Assembly (NCBI RefSeq): GCF_001612725.1 | Contig: NZ_BDAZ01000060.1 | Span: 1 to 64,000 of the forward strand | Length of the DNA stretch: 64,000 nucleotides | Reading direction: 5' to 3' | DNA from: Nocardia anaemiae NBRC 100462 | GTDB taxonomy: Bacteria > Actinomycetota > Actinomycetes > Mycobacteriales > Mycobacteriaceae | Part shown: positions 1 through 10,034 of the stretch, in pieces | Position numbering within the stretch: the stretch's first letter is position 1 | Layout: each line of letters opens with the position of its first letter | Made by a program: the position numbers and the translations under genes | The notes under the pieces: generated by a model | What the model saw: only the letters and a program-made list of their open reading frames with translations | The model's database searches: none | What the model was told of the DNA's origin: nothing

Positions 1-727
1 AGAGAAGGCCGCGGGCCGGGAATTGTTCCGTCGCGACACCCGCAATCTCGCGCTGACCGCCGACGGCGCGGCCATGGTCGGCTTCGCCCGCACCATCCTC
101 GACGCGCAGGGCCAGGCCGAGCGCTACTTCTCCGACTCCACCCTCACCGGCCTGATCCGTCTCGGCGCCTCCGACGATGTGATGGCCCACGAACTCCCCG
201 ACGTACTGCTGGAATTCCAGCGCACCCATCCCGGCGTCGATCTGGAGCTCACCGTCGGCCTGAGCGAAAACCTGAAAACGCGCATGGAAACCGGCGAACT
301 CGACCTCGTCGTCGGCAAACGGCTGCCCGGTGAACGGCACGGCGAACTGCTCTGGCGCGATCGTCTGGTGTGGGTGGGCCGTTCGGCCACAACGGAATTC
401 GACGATCCGGTCCCGCTGGTGACCTATCCGCCACCCAGCCTCACCCGGCGCATCGCATTGCGGGCGCTTGAACGTGACGCCCGGACCTGGCGGGTGACCT
501 GCACCAGCGACAGCCAGCTCGGCCTGCGCGCCGCCGTCCTTGCCGGTCTCGGTGCCATCGTGCATGCCGAAACCCTGATCCCGGACGGTCTGCGCACGCT
601 CGCAGACCCGCGACTCCCGACCCTTGGCGACCTCGAATTCGTCCTGATGCGGCGCCGCACGACCCTGTCTGCGCCGGAGCAGGCGCTGTGCGACGCGATC
701 GTCGCCGGTGCCCGCCGCTTCGGCTGA
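1..727 (+). CDS. LysR-family transcriptional regulator, 5' end cut by window edge
   Basis: The frame is open to the first base of the window, so the true start lies outside it; in-frame TTG or GTG codons here are internal. The visible N-terminal residues (LFRRDTRNLALTADG) are the end of the LysR winged-helix domain. The remaining residues form the LysR periplasmic-binding-like effector domain, ending in a stop at 725-727. Effector and target genes are unknown because the upstream neighbour is missing. Family assignment is firm; function is open. Confidence 0.8.
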   Translation, partial: EKAAGRELFRRDTRNLALTADGAAMVGFARTILDAQGQAERYFSDSTLTGLIRLGASDDVMAHELPDVLLEFQRTHPGVDLELTVGLSENLKTRMETGELDLVVGKRLPGERHGELLWRDRLVWVGRSATTEFDDPVPLVTYPPPSLTRRIALRALERDARTWRVTCTSDSQLGLRAAVLAGLGAIVHAETLIPDGLRTLADPRLPTLGDLEFVLMRRRTTLSAPEQALCDAIVAGARRFG

Positions 728-759
728 GCCGCCCGTGCGGATGTGTCGGGCCCGGTCGA

Positions 760-765
760 TAGGCT
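760..765 (+). promoter_or_regulatory. -10 hexamer TAGGCT of leaderless uvrC
   Basis: TAGGCT ends exactly 7 nt before the GTG at 773, the spacing that places the transcript start at or next to the start codon. The same geometry recurs at several genes in this window. No clear -35 box is seen. Confidence 0.5.
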
Positions 766-772
766 TGGATTC

Positions 773-2791
773 GTGGCAGATCCCGCGACCTACCGGCCGA
801 AGCCGGGCACGATTCCCGTTGAACCCGGTGTCTACAAATTCCGGGACGCGCACGGGCGTGTGATCTATGTCGGCAAGGCGAAGAGCCTGCGCAGCAGGTT
901 GAATTCGTACTTCGCCGATGTGGCTTCGCTGCATCCGCGGACCAAGCAGATGGTCACGACGGCGGCCAGCGTCGAATGGACCGTGGTCTCCACCGAGGTG
1001 GAAGCACTTCAGCTGGAATACAACTGGATCAAGGAATTCGATCCGCGATTCAACGTGCGGTATCGGGACGACAAGTCGTATCCGGTGCTGGCGGTCACCT
1101 TGAACGAGGAGTACCCGCGCCTGTTCGTCTATCGCGGCGCGCGCAAGAAAGGGGTGCGGTACTTCGGCCCGTACGCGCATGCCTGGGCCATCCGGGAGAC
1201 CCTCGATCTGCTGCTGCGGGTCTTTCCCGCGCGCACCTGCTCCAACGGAGTCTTCAAGCGGCACAACCAGATCGGGCGGCCCTGCCTGCTCGGCTATATC
1301 GACAAGTGCTCGGCGCCGTGCATCGGCCGGGTCGATGCCGACGAGCATCGCCGGATCGTCGAGGACTTCTGCGACTTCCTGGCCGGGCGCACCGACCGCA
1401 TGGTGCGCGAGTTGGAGCGCCGGATGCACGACGCCGCCGAAGACCTGGACTTCGAAACCGCTGCGCGGCTGCGCGATGACGTTCAAGCGCTGCGACGGGC
1501 GCTGGAGAAGCAGGCTGTCGTCCTGGGAACCGGCACCGACGCCGATGTGGTCGCCTTCGCCATCGATGAGCTCGAGGTGGCGGTGCAGATCTTCCACGTC
1601 CGTGACGGCCGGGTGCGCGGTCAGCGCGGCTGGGTGGTCGACAAGTCCGGCGACGCTATCGACGGTCAGGAGGCCGGTGGCGAGGTCGCGGCTTTGGTCG
1701 AGCAGTTTCTCACTCAGTTCTACGGTGAGCAGGCCGCGATGGCCGAACAGGGCGAGGACGAGCAACCGGCCACCGCGGTGCCGCGCGAGGTGCTGGTACC
1801 GGAACTGCCCGCCGACGCCGAACAGGTGCAGGAATGGTTGAGCCGACTGCGCGGCTCGGCGGTGCGACTACGGGTGCCTCAGCGCGGTGACAAGAAGGCG
1901 CTCGCGGAAACCGTGCAGCGTAATGCGATGGAGGCGCTGGCCCAGCACAAACTCAAGCGCGCGGGCGATCTGACCTCGAGATCCGCTGCGCTGCAAGACA
2001 TTCAAGATGCTCTCGATCTCGACAGTGCGCCGCTACGAATCGAGTGTGTGGATATCAGCCACGTGCAGGGCACCGATGTGGTGGCCTCGTTGGTGGTGTT
2101 CGAGGACGGCCTGCCGCGCAAGTCCGAATATCGCCATTACGCGATCAAGGAGGCCGCGGGCGAGGGTCGCTCCGATGATGTCGGCAGTATCGCGGAGGTG
2201 ACCAGGCGGCGCTTCTATCGTCTGCGCCGCGAACGCGACGAGCTGGCGGCCGAGGAACTGGCATCCGGTCAGGAAAACGGTCACTCCGCCGACGACCTCG
2301 AACTCACCTCACGCCCCGGTATCGATCCACGCACCGGCCGTCCGCGGAAATTCGCCTACCCGCCGAACCTCTATGTGGTCGACGGCGGCGCACCCCAGGT
2401 GGCGGCCGCCGCGGAGGTCCTCGACGAACTCGGCATCACCGACGTCGCGGTGATCGGTCTGGCCAAACGGCTCGAAGAGGTGTGGGTGCCAGGGGAGAGC
2501 GATCCGGTGATCATGCCCCGCAATAGCGAGTCGCTATATCTTCTGCAGCGGGTGCGCGACGAGGCGCACCGCTTCGCCATCACCTTCCACCGCAGCAAAC
2601 GCTCGCGCCGGATGACCGCATCCGCATTGGACTCGGTGCGCGGCCTCGGCGAATCCCGCCGGACCGCGCTGGTCACGCATTTCGGGTCGGTTGCCAAACT
2701 GAAGGAGGCCACGGTCGAGCAGATCATCGAGGTGCCCGGCATCGGTGTGGCGACCGCTAAGGCCGTTTTGGCCGCATTGCGGGAGGAATAA
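773..2791 (+). CDS. uvrC: Excinuclease ABC subunit C
   Basis: This is the UvrC nuclease of nucleotide excision repair, which makes the two incisions around a lesion bound by UvrAB. About 672 aa. The GIY-YIG domain is at the N-terminus (PGVYKFRDAHGRVIYVGKAK). It is followed by the CSAPCIGR cysteine segment, a UvrBC coiled-coil motif (DFETAARLRDDVQALRR), the RNase H-like C-terminal endonuclease domain (RIECVDISHVQGTDVV) and a C-terminal helix-hairpin-helix pair. I chose GTG 773 over GTG 743 because the M. tuberculosis homologue starts at this residue and because a -10 box sits 7 nt upstream. It precedes rapZ by 83 bp, as in mycobacteria. Confidence 0.95.
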   Translation: MADPATYRPKPGTIPVEPGVYKFRDAHGRVIYVGKAKSLRSRLNSYFADVASLHPRTKQMVTTAASVEWTVVSTEVEALQLEYNWIKEFDPRFNVRYRDDKSYPVLAVTLNEEYPRLFVYRGARKKGVRYFGPYAHAWAIRETLDLLLRVFPARTCSNGVFKRHNQIGRPCLLGYIDKCSAPCIGRVDADEHRRIVEDFCDFLAGRTDRMVRELERRMHDAAEDLDFETAARLRDDVQALRRALEKQAVVLGTGTDADVVAFAIDELEVAVQIFHVRDGRVRGQRGWVVDKSGDAIDGQEAGGEVAALVEQFLTQFYGEQAAMAEQGEDEQPATAVPREVLVPELPADAEQVQEWLSRLRGSAVRLRVPQRGDKKALAETVQRNAMEALAQHKLKRAGDLTSRSAALQDIQDALDLDSAPLRIECVDISHVQGTDVVASLVVFEDGLPRKSEYRHYAIKEAAGEGRSDDVGSIAEVTRRRFYRLRRERDELAAEELASGQENGHSADDLELTSRPGIDPRTGRPRKFAYPPNLYVVDGGAPQVAAAAEVLDELGITDVAVIGLAKRLEEVWVPGESDPVIMPRNSESLYLLQRVRDEAHRFAITFHRSKRSRRMTASALDSVRGLGESRRTALVTHFGSVAKLKEATVEQIIEVPGIGVATAKAVLAALREE

Positions 2792-2874
2792 GACACCTAC
2801 GTTGTGTGTCTGCGCCCGATACCGGAACCGGTGCGGGATGATCGACAGGCACCCTGACACAGATCCGGTAGGAA

Positions 2875-3879
2875 ATGACACGCGTCGAATCGAACAACAG
2901 TGCGGGCAGCCCGCGGTCGGCCGCTGGGCGGACCGGCCCCGCGGGCACCCTCGGCGCACCTGTCGAACGCGGCGACGGCAACCCACCGCAGCCGAAGGTC
3001 GAGGTCGTCATCGTGACCGGCCTTTCCGGCGCGGGTCGCGGCACCGCGGCCCGCGTACTCGAGGACCTTGGGTGGTATGTCACCGATAACCTGCCGCCGG
3101 AGCTGATCGGCCGGATGGTCGAACTCGGCGCCTCCGCCGAACCGCCGATTCGCCGCCTCGCCCTGGTGATGGATGTGCGCAGTCGCTTCTTCACCGGCGA
3201 TCTCTCGGCCGTCACCGAGCAGCTGCGGTCCGCGGGCGTGCCGACCAGGATCCTGTTCCTGGAGGCCTCCGATGACGTGCTGATCCGGCGCTTCGGCTTC
3301 GCGCGTCGGCGCCACCCGCTGCAGAGCGAAAGCGCCGACGGTACGCTCTCGGCGGGCATCGCGGCCGAACGGATTCGCCTTTCCGCCGTGAAAACGGCGG
3401 CCGACCTGGTGATCGACACCACCGAACTCTCGATCCACCAGCTGCACCGCAAGTTGGAGGAGGCCTATGGCGGCGGCGCGCCCACCGCACTGCAGCTGAC
3501 GGTGCAGTCGTTCGGATTCAAGTACGGGGTTCCACTCGATGCGGACATGGTGTTGGATGTGCGTTTTCTACCCAATCCGCATTGGATACCGGAACTTCGG
3601 GAACATTCGGGACAGGAGACCGTGGTCAGCGAGTATGTATTGTCGCGTCCCGGCGCGGCCGATTACTTGAGCACCTGCCACCACCTGGTCGACCTGACGA
3701 CGAATGGTTACCGCCAAGAGGGGAAGCGATACATGACGGTGGCAGTGGGCTGCACCGGAGGTAAACACCGCAGCGTTGCGATAGCCGAGGCGCTCGGCGA
3801 ACTGATCGGCTCAGAGACCGAGGAATCCGGTCCGGCCGATGTCGTGCGAGTTGTGCACCGGGATCTGGGGCGCGAATGA
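2875..3879 (+). CDS. rapZ: RNase adapter / nucleotide-binding protein RapZ
   Basis: P-loop protein of the RapZ/YvcJ family, 334 aa. In E. coli RapZ directs RNase E to sRNAs that control GlmS; the actinobacterial role is not settled. The Walker A-like motif is GLSGAGRGT (residues about 48-56), with the Arg in place of Lys that is usual for actinobacterial members. The C-terminal domain carries the conserved CTGGKHRSVAIAE motif. The ATG is preceded by GGTAGGAA. About 40 N-terminal residues are Gly/Pro/Ser-rich and probably disordered. The stop overlaps the yvcK start by 4 nt (ATGA), so the two are translationally coupled. Confidence 0.93.
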   Translation: MTRVESNNSAGSPRSAAGRTGPAGTLGAPVERGDGNPPQPKVEVVIVTGLSGAGRGTAARVLEDLGWYVTDNLPPELIGRMVELGASAEPPIRRLALVMDVRSRFFTGDLSAVTEQLRSAGVPTRILFLEASDDVLIRRFGFARRRHPLQSESADGTLSAGIAAERIRLSAVKTAADLVIDTTELSIHQLHRKLEEAYGGGAPTALQLTVQSFGFKYGVPLDADMVLDVRFLPNPHWIPELREHSGQETVVSEYVLSRPGAADYLSTCHHLVDLTTNGYRQEGKRYMTVAVGCTGGKHRSVAIAEALGELIGSETEESGPADVVRVVHRDLGRE

Positions 3880-4922
3880 CGGGGTGGGAATCGGACCCCG
3901 CTATAGTTGCGCTCGGTGGCGGGCACGGGCTGTACGCGACGCTCACCGCGGTGCGGCGGCTGACCAGAAAGATCAGCGCGGTGGTGACCGTCGCCGACGA
4001 CGGCGGTTCATCGGGCAGACTGCGCGCGGAACTCGGTGTGCCACCGCCCGGTGATCTGCGCATGGCCCTCGCCGCGCTCGCCGCCGACGGTGACGATGTG
4101 TGGACGCGCACCGTGCAGCATCGCTTCGGCGGTACCGGCGCGCTGGCCGGACATTCGGTCGGCAATCTGATCCTCGCGGGGCTGACCGAAGTGCTCGGTG
4201 ATCCGGTCGCCGCGCTCGACGAGGTCGCCAAGATGTTGCGTATCACCGGACGGGTGCTGCCGATGTCGCCGATCGCGCTCGATATCGAGGCGGATGTTTC
4301 CGGGCTGGAAGCGGATCCGCGGGTGAGCCGCTGCATCCGCGGCCAGGTCGCCATCGCGACGACACCGGGTAAGGTGCGGCGCGTGCGGCTGATTCCGTCC
4401 GATCCACCCGCCAGTCCGGAGGCCACCTCGGCCATCGAGCACGCCGATGTCGTTGTGCTCGGCCCGGGTTCCTGGTTCACCAGCGTGATTCCGCATGTGC
4501 TTGTGCCCGAATTGCGTGACGCGCTGGTCTATACCAGAGCGCGCAAAGTCCTGGTGCTGAATCTGGCCGCGGAGCCAGGAGAAACGGCGGGTTTCTCCGC
4601 GGAACGCCATCTCCATGTATTGTCCCAGCACGCACCGGAATTCGTGGTCGACGAGGTACTGGTCGATTCCGGGTCGGTGCCGGAGGGTCGCGAAAGAGAA
4701 CATGTGGCCAGGGCTGCCGAACAATTGCGGGCGCGAGTAACCTTCTCCGATGTCGCCGAAGCGGGAACCGACCGGCATCACCCCGGAAAGCTTGCCGCCG
4801 CACTGGATCAGCTGATCCGGCAACCTCGGCCACATCTGGCAGGGCTTCGAGTCGAGGGACGGCACATGGGTCAGGATGTGCGTTCCGGGTTGGGTGGAAA
4901 GGAGCGCGTCTCGTGGCGATGA
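3876..4922 (+). CDS. yvcK: YvcK family gluconeogenesis factor / morphogenesis protein
   Basis: CofD-like protein of the YvcK (CuvA in mycobacteria) family, 348 aa. Family members bind UDP-sugars and are needed for cell shape and growth on gluconeogenic carbon. Visible motifs are the N-terminal ALGGGHGLYATL loop, TVADDGGSSGRLR, and GDLRMALAALA. It is fused into the operon by a 4-nt overlap with rapZ and a 10-nt overlap with whiA. The 3' end beyond about residue 325 is poorly conserved. The rapZ-yvcK-whiA order is typical of Gram-positive bacteria. Confidence 0.92.
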   Translation: MTGWESDPAIVALGGGHGLYATLTAVRRLTRKISAVVTVADDGGSSGRLRAELGVPPPGDLRMALAALAADGDDVWTRTVQHRFGGTGALAGHSVGNLILAGLTEVLGDPVAALDEVAKMLRITGRVLPMSPIALDIEADVSGLEADPRVSRCIRGQVAIATTPGKVRRVRLIPSDPPASPEATSAIEHADVVVLGPGSWFTSVIPHVLVPELRDALVYTRARKVLVLNLAAEPGETAGFSAERHLHVLSQHAPEFVVDEVLVDSGSVPEGREREHVARAAEQLRARVTFSDVAEAGTDRHHPGKLAAALDQLIRQPRPHLAGLRVEGRHMGQDVRSGLGGKERVSWR

Positions 4923-5896
4923 CAGCCGAAGTGAAGGACGAGCTGAGCAGGCTCACGGTCTCGCAGGTGAGTTCCCGCAAGGCGGAACTGTCTGCGCTGC
5001 TGCGGTTTGCGGGCGGTCTGCACATCGTCGGCGGGCGGGTGATCGTCGAGGCCGAGGTGGATATGGGTTCCATCGCGCGCAGGCTACGGCGGGAGATCTT
5101 CGAGCTGTACGGCTACGGCTCCGATGTACACGTGCTCGGTGCGGGCGGTCTGCGCAAGACCTCGCGCTATGTGGTGCGGGTGTCCAAGGAGGGCGAGGCG
5201 CTGGCCAGACAGACCGGTCTGCTCGATGTGCGCGGTCGTCCGGTGCGCGGTCTGCCCGCCCAGGTGGTCGGCGGCAGCATCGGCGATGCCGAAGCCGCTT
5301 GGCGCGGAGCGTTTCTCGCGCACGGCTCGCTCACCGAACCGGGTCGTTCCTCGGCGCTCGAGGTCAGCTGCCCCGGTCCGGAGGCCGCGCTGGCGCTCGT
5401 GGGTGCGGCGCGGCGGCTCGGCATCACCGCCAAGGCACGTGAGGTGCGCGGCACCGATCGGGTCGTGGTGCGCGACGGCGAGGCCATCGGTGCGCTACTG
5501 ACCAGGATGGGCGCGCAGGACACCCGGATCGTCTGGGAGGAGCGTAGGCTGCGCCGCGAGGTGCGGGCCACCGCGAACCGTCTGGCCAATTTCGATGATG
5601 CGAATCTGCGCCGTTCGGCCCGCGCCGCGGTCGCCGCTGCCGCGAGAGTCGAACGCGCACTGGAGATCCTGGGCGAGGAGGTGCCAGATCATTTGGCCGC
5701 GGCGGGCAAGTTGCGGGTGCAGCACCGGCAGGCGTCGCTGGAGGAACTCGGCCAGCTCGCCGATCCGCCGATGACGAAAGACGCTGTGGCGGGCCGAATT
5801 CGACGGCTGCTGTCGATGGCGGACCGCCGGGCCAAGGAACTGGGGGTGCCCGATACCGAATCGGCCGTCACCGCCGAATTGCTCGACGAAGCGTGA
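4913..5896 (+). CDS. whiA: DNA-binding protein WhiA
   Basis: WhiA is a transcription factor with a degenerate LAGLIDADG homing-endonuclease fold at the N-terminus and a helix-turn-helix C-terminal domain. In Streptomyces it works with WhiB to switch on sporulation septation; in other actinobacteria it is linked to division. 327 aa, the usual length. The N-terminus MAMTAEVKDELSRL and the C-terminal SLEELGQLADPPMTKDAVAG HTH are diagnostic. GTG 4913 lies inside the end of yvcK, with AAAGGAG just upstream. Last gene of the operon, followed by a strong terminator. Confidence 0.95.
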   Translation: MAMTAEVKDELSRLTVSQVSSRKAELSALLRFAGGLHIVGGRVIVEAEVDMGSIARRLRREIFELYGYGSDVHVLGAGGLRKTSRYVVRVSKEGEALARQTGLLDVRGRPVRGLPAQVVGGSIGDAEAAWRGAFLAHGSLTEPGRSSALEVSCPGPEAALALVGAARRLGITAKAREVRGTDRVVVRDGEAIGALLTRMGAQDTRIVWEERRLRREVRATANRLANFDDANLRRSARAAVAAAARVERALEILGEEVPDHLAAAGKLRVQHRQASLEELGQLADPPMTKDAVAGRIRRLLSMADRRAKELGVPDTESAVTAELLDEA

Positions 5897-5899
5897 GTC

Positions 5900-5933
5900 G
5901 AATCGCCGCCCCACGGGGCGGCGATTCGTTTTT
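5900..5933 (+). terminator. Rho-independent terminator of rapZ-yvcK-whiA
   Basis: A perfect 13-bp inverted repeat (5900-5912 with 5915-5927, GC-rich core CGCCGCCCC) is followed by five T residues at 5929-5933. It sits 3 nt after the whiA stop codon. One or two inner pairs must open to form the loop. Confidence 0.85.
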
Positions 5934-6214
5934 CCGAGACAGGGCTGTCCACCCGGCTGACGGTCCGAAGTCCGCGGCCGCGGCGCCTTCCGGACCACTC
6001 GGACCGCAGGTGACCGGGGTCGTGCACCGGATTCCATAGTGAGCCGAAACAAGGACACAGACGGCGGATTTGTGCACCGAAACCACATACCCGGGCGTCT
6101 GCGCAGGTCCCGCCTGCTCCGGAATGCCAGGTGCGTGTCGGAGAGACTACCGTCGGGCACTACTGTGTTTTATGGCATCGGAATGAATCCGCTTGAAAGC
6201 TGAGGAGCGATAAC
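5934..6214 (+). other. Intergenic leader region upstream of gap
   Basis: No open frame with coding character is seen. The region must hold the promoter of the glycolysis operon. TACTGT at 6161-6166 is a possible -10, but no convincing -35 accompanies it. GAGGAG lies 8-13 nt upstream of the gap GTG. Confidence 0.4.
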
Positions 6215-7234
<1,020 letters not shown>

Positions 7235-7239
7235 CGCGC

Positions 7240-8454
7240 ATGGCAGTCAAGACGCTCCAGGATCTGCTGAACGAGGGTGTCGAGGGTCGGGGCGTACTCG
7301 TGCGCTCCGACCTGAACGTCCCTCTCGACGAGAACGGCGAGATCACCGATCCGGGCCGCATCATCGCCTCGGTGCCGACGCTGCGGGCGCTGGTCGAGGC
7401 CGGTGCCAAGGTGGTCGTCACGGCTCATTTGGGCCGTCCGAAGGGTGAGCCGGATCCGAAGTTCTCCCTCGCCCCGGTCGCGGTGAAGCTGGCCGAACTG
7501 CTGGGCCGCAATGTCCAGCTGGCCGGTGATGTCGTCGGCTACGACGCGCTGTCGCGCTCGGAGGGCCTGACCGACGGCGATGTGCTGCTGCTGGAGAACG
7601 TGCGCTTCGATCCGCGCGAGACCAGCAAGGACGATGCCGAGCGGGCCAAGCTGGCGGCGGCGCTGGTCGAGCTGGTCGGCGATGACGGTGCGTTCGTCTC
7701 CGACGGCTTCGGCGTGGTGCACCGCAAGCAGGCCTCGGTCTACGACGTGGCGAAGCTGCTGCCGCATTACGCGGGCACGCTGGTCGCCGCCGAGGTCGAG
7801 GTGCTTGCCAAGCTGACCGAGAACTCGGAGCGCCCGTACGCGGTGGTGCTCGGCGGTTCCAAGGTCTCCGACAAGCTGGCCGTCATCGAGGCACTTGCCC
7901 CCAAGGTCGACACCCTGGTGATCGGCGGCGGCATGTGCTTCACCTTCCTTGCCGCACAGGGTCTCTCGGTCGGCGCCTCGCTGCTGCAGGAGGAAATGAT
8001 CGAGACCTGCAAGGGGTTGCTGGAGCGCTACGCGGACGTCATCCACCTGCCGCGCGATATCGTCGTCGCGGATAAGTTCGCGGCCGACGCGGACTCGAAG
8101 GTGGTACCAGCCAACGAGATTCCGGACGGCTGGCTCGGACTCGATGTCGGTCCCGAGTCGGTGGACCGGTTCGCGGCACTGCTCACCGAGGCCAAGACGG
8201 TGTTCTGGAACGGCCCGATGGGCGTATTCGAGTTCGAGAACTTCGCCGCCGGTACCCGGGGTGTCGCCGAGGCGATCGTGACCGCGACGGGCAAGGGTGC
8301 CTTCACCGTTGTCGGCGGTGGTGATTCGGCCGCGGCCGTGCGCGCGCTGGGCCTGCCCGAGGATGGCTTCTCGCACATCTCCACCGGTGGCGGCGCATCC
8401 CTGGAATACCTCGAGGGCAAGGAACTGCCCGGTATCGCGGTATTGGAGGACTGA
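7240..8454 (+). CDS. pgk: Phosphoglycerate kinase
   Basis: Transfers phosphate from 1,3-bisphosphoglycerate to ADP. 404 aa. The N-terminal signature VRSDLNVPLDENG, the substrate-binding TAHLGRPKGE, and the C-terminal nucleotide loop FTVVGGGDSAAAV are present. ATG 7240 (MAVKTLQDLL) is the start; a longer in-frame extension would overlap gap and is not conserved. Middle gene of the glycolysis operon, with tpiA starting 3 nt after the stop. Confidence 0.97.
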   Translation: MAVKTLQDLLNEGVEGRGVLVRSDLNVPLDENGEITDPGRIIASVPTLRALVEAGAKVVVTAHLGRPKGEPDPKFSLAPVAVKLAELLGRNVQLAGDVVGYDALSRSEGLTDGDVLLLENVRFDPRETSKDDAERAKLAAALVELVGDDGAFVSDGFGVVHRKQASVYDVAKLLPHYAGTLVAAEVEVLAKLTENSERPYAVVLGGSKVSDKLAVIEALAPKVDTLVIGGGMCFTFLAAQGLSVGASLLQEEMIETCKGLLERYADVIHLPRDIVVADKFAADADSKVVPANEIPDGWLGLDVGPESVDRFAALLTEAKTVFWNGPMGVFEFENFAAGTRGVAEAIVTATGKGAFTVVGGGDSAAAVRALGLPEDGFSHISTGGGASLEYLEGKELPGIAVLED

Positions 8455-8457
8455 ACC

Positions 8458-9243
8458 ATGGCACGCAAACCGCTCATCGCGGGCAACTGGAAGATGAACC
8501 TCAACCATCTCGAGGCCATCGCCCTGGTGCAGAAGATCGCCTTCGCGCTGCCGGAGAAGTACTTCGCCAAGGTCGACGTCGCGGTGATTCCGCCGTTCAC
8601 CGATATCCGCAGTGTGCAGACTCTCGTCGAGGGCGACAAACTGCTGCTCACCTATGGTGCGCAGGATGTTTCGACGCACGACGAGGGCGCGTACACCGGT
8701 GAGATCAGCGCCGCGATGCTGTCCAAGCTGGGCTGCACCTTCGCGGTCGTCGGCCATTCGGAGCGGCGGCAGTACCACTCCGAGGACGACGCCACCGTGC
8801 TGGCCAAGACCAAGCAGGCGCTGAAGTACGGGATCACTCCGATCGTGTGCATCGGCGAGGGGCTCAATGTCCGTGAAGCGAAGACCCACGTCGAGTACAA
8901 CCTCGAGCAGTTGCGTGGTTCGCTCAAAGGTCTGACGGCAGAAGAGATTTCGAAGATCGTCATCGCCTACGAGCCGGTCTGGGCCATCGGCACCGGTAAG
9001 GTCGCCACCCCCGCCGACGCGCAGGAAGTCTGCGGCGCGATTCGCGCGGAAATCGTCGAACTGGCCTCGGCCGAGGTCGCGGCGGGTGTGCGGGTGCTCT
9101 ACGGCGGTTCGGTGAATGCCAAGAACGTCGGCGAGTTGGTCGCGCAGACCGATATCGATGGCGCGCTTGTCGGCGGTGCTTCGCTCAAGGGCGACGAATT
9201 CGCCACGCTGTCCGCCATTGCCGCGGGTGGTCCGCTGCCCTGA
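8458..9243 (+). CDS. tpiA: Triose-phosphate isomerase
   Basis: Interconverts dihydroxyacetone phosphate and glyceraldehyde 3-phosphate. 261 aa. It has the N-terminal GNWKMN with the catalytic Lys, catalytic His in VVGHSERR, the catalytic Glu in YEPVWAIGTG (loop 6), and the phosphate-binding YGGSVNAKN and LVGGASL. It is the last gene of gap-pgk-tpiA and is followed by a long hairpin. Confidence 0.97.
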   Translation: MARKPLIAGNWKMNLNHLEAIALVQKIAFALPEKYFAKVDVAVIPPFTDIRSVQTLVEGDKLLLTYGAQDVSTHDEGAYTGEISAAMLSKLGCTFAVVGHSERRQYHSEDDATVLAKTKQALKYGITPIVCIGEGLNVREAKTHVEYNLEQLRGSLKGLTAEEISKIVIAYEPVWAIGTGKVATPADAQEVCGAIRAEIVELASAEVAAGVRVLYGGSVNAKNVGELVAQTDIDGALVGGASLKGDEFATLSAIAAGGPLP

Positions 9244-9255
9244 CGGGTGATTGTT

Positions 9256-9303
9256 CGAATCAGCCCGGTAGTACGCATGATCGCGTACTACCGGGCTGAT
9301 TCG
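9256..9303 (+). terminator. 21-bp perfect hairpin after tpiA
   Basis: The arms 9256-9276 and 9283-9303 are exact reverse complements around a 6-nt loop (ATGATC). It begins 13 nt after the tpiA stop. No T-tract follows, so it may act as an intrinsic terminator without U-tract or as an mRNA 3'-end stabiliser. Confidence 0.6.
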
Positions 9304-9398
9304 CGTTCGGGACTTCCCGCTCGGGGTGAGGCCTACCGGTGCCAGGGATGCGATGCTGTTCGCGTTTGTAGATCCAATTGGCCGACAAGGACTTTCAC

Positions 9399-10028
9399 GT
9401 GAGATCAATCAAGGCGCGCGCACTCGTCACCGTTATGCTTGTAGCGTGCACCGCGTTCGGGGCCGGATGCTCCGACGACTCGCCCTCACCGGTCGGAATC
9501 ATCTCGAGTTCCGAGGCGGCTCCCACCAACCAGGATGCCGGGCACCAGAAGCTGAATCAGCTGGTGGGCGAATGGAATGGCGCGAAGTCGACCTACATCG
9601 CGGGTGGTACCGCGGACAATCCGATCAAGAGCGATATCACCTCGCGCTGGCACTGGATCGGCAAGACGGGCGATAACTTCATGCAGGAGGAGGCCGAGGG
9701 GACCTTCGGCGGCAAACCGTATTACCGACTCGGCACGCTCGGCTATTCGCCCACCGACGACCGCTACGAATGGTCGACGGTGGACAGCGTGACGCCGATG
9801 ATGATGACCTACAAGGGCGCCAAGGCCAGTGGCGGCGCCGCCGACATCGTGGTGGCGGGGGAGTTCACCGATCCGGGTGTGCTCGGTCCGCAGTTCGTCG
9901 GCAAGACGATTCCGATGCGGACGGTGATCAAGCTGGAGTCGGCCGATCGGGTGACCATGGAGATCTACTTCGCCCCGCCCGGGGAGGCGGAGCGGATCGC
10001 GGACCGGGTGATCCTGACGCGGAAGTAG
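9399..10028 (+). CDS. Lipoprotein of the DUF1579-like family
   Basis: Predicted secreted lipoprotein, about 209 aa. The signal peptide starts with MRSIKARALVTVML, and a lipobox (FGAGC) places the lipidated Cys near residue 24. The mature part (LNQLVGEWNGAKSTY, then YEWSTVDSVTPMMM) resembles DUF1579 / heme-binding-like beta-barrel proteins; function unknown. I chose GTG 9399 because AAGGA sits 7 nt upstream and because the signal peptide then has a normal length; an earlier TTG at 9378 would add seven charged residues. Stands alone between the glycolysis operon and a reverse-strand pair. Confidence 0.7.
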   Translation: MRSIKARALVTVMLVACTAFGAGCSDDSPSPVGIISSSEAAPTNQDAGHQKLNQLVGEWNGAKSTYIAGGTADNPIKSDITSRWHWIGKTGDNFMQEEAEGTFGGKPYYRLGTLGYSPTDDRYEWSTVDSVTPMMMTYKGAKASGGAADIVVAGEFTDPGVLGPQFVGKTIPMRTVIKLESADRVTMEIYFAPPGEAERIADRVILTRK

Positions 10029-10034
10029 TCCCGA

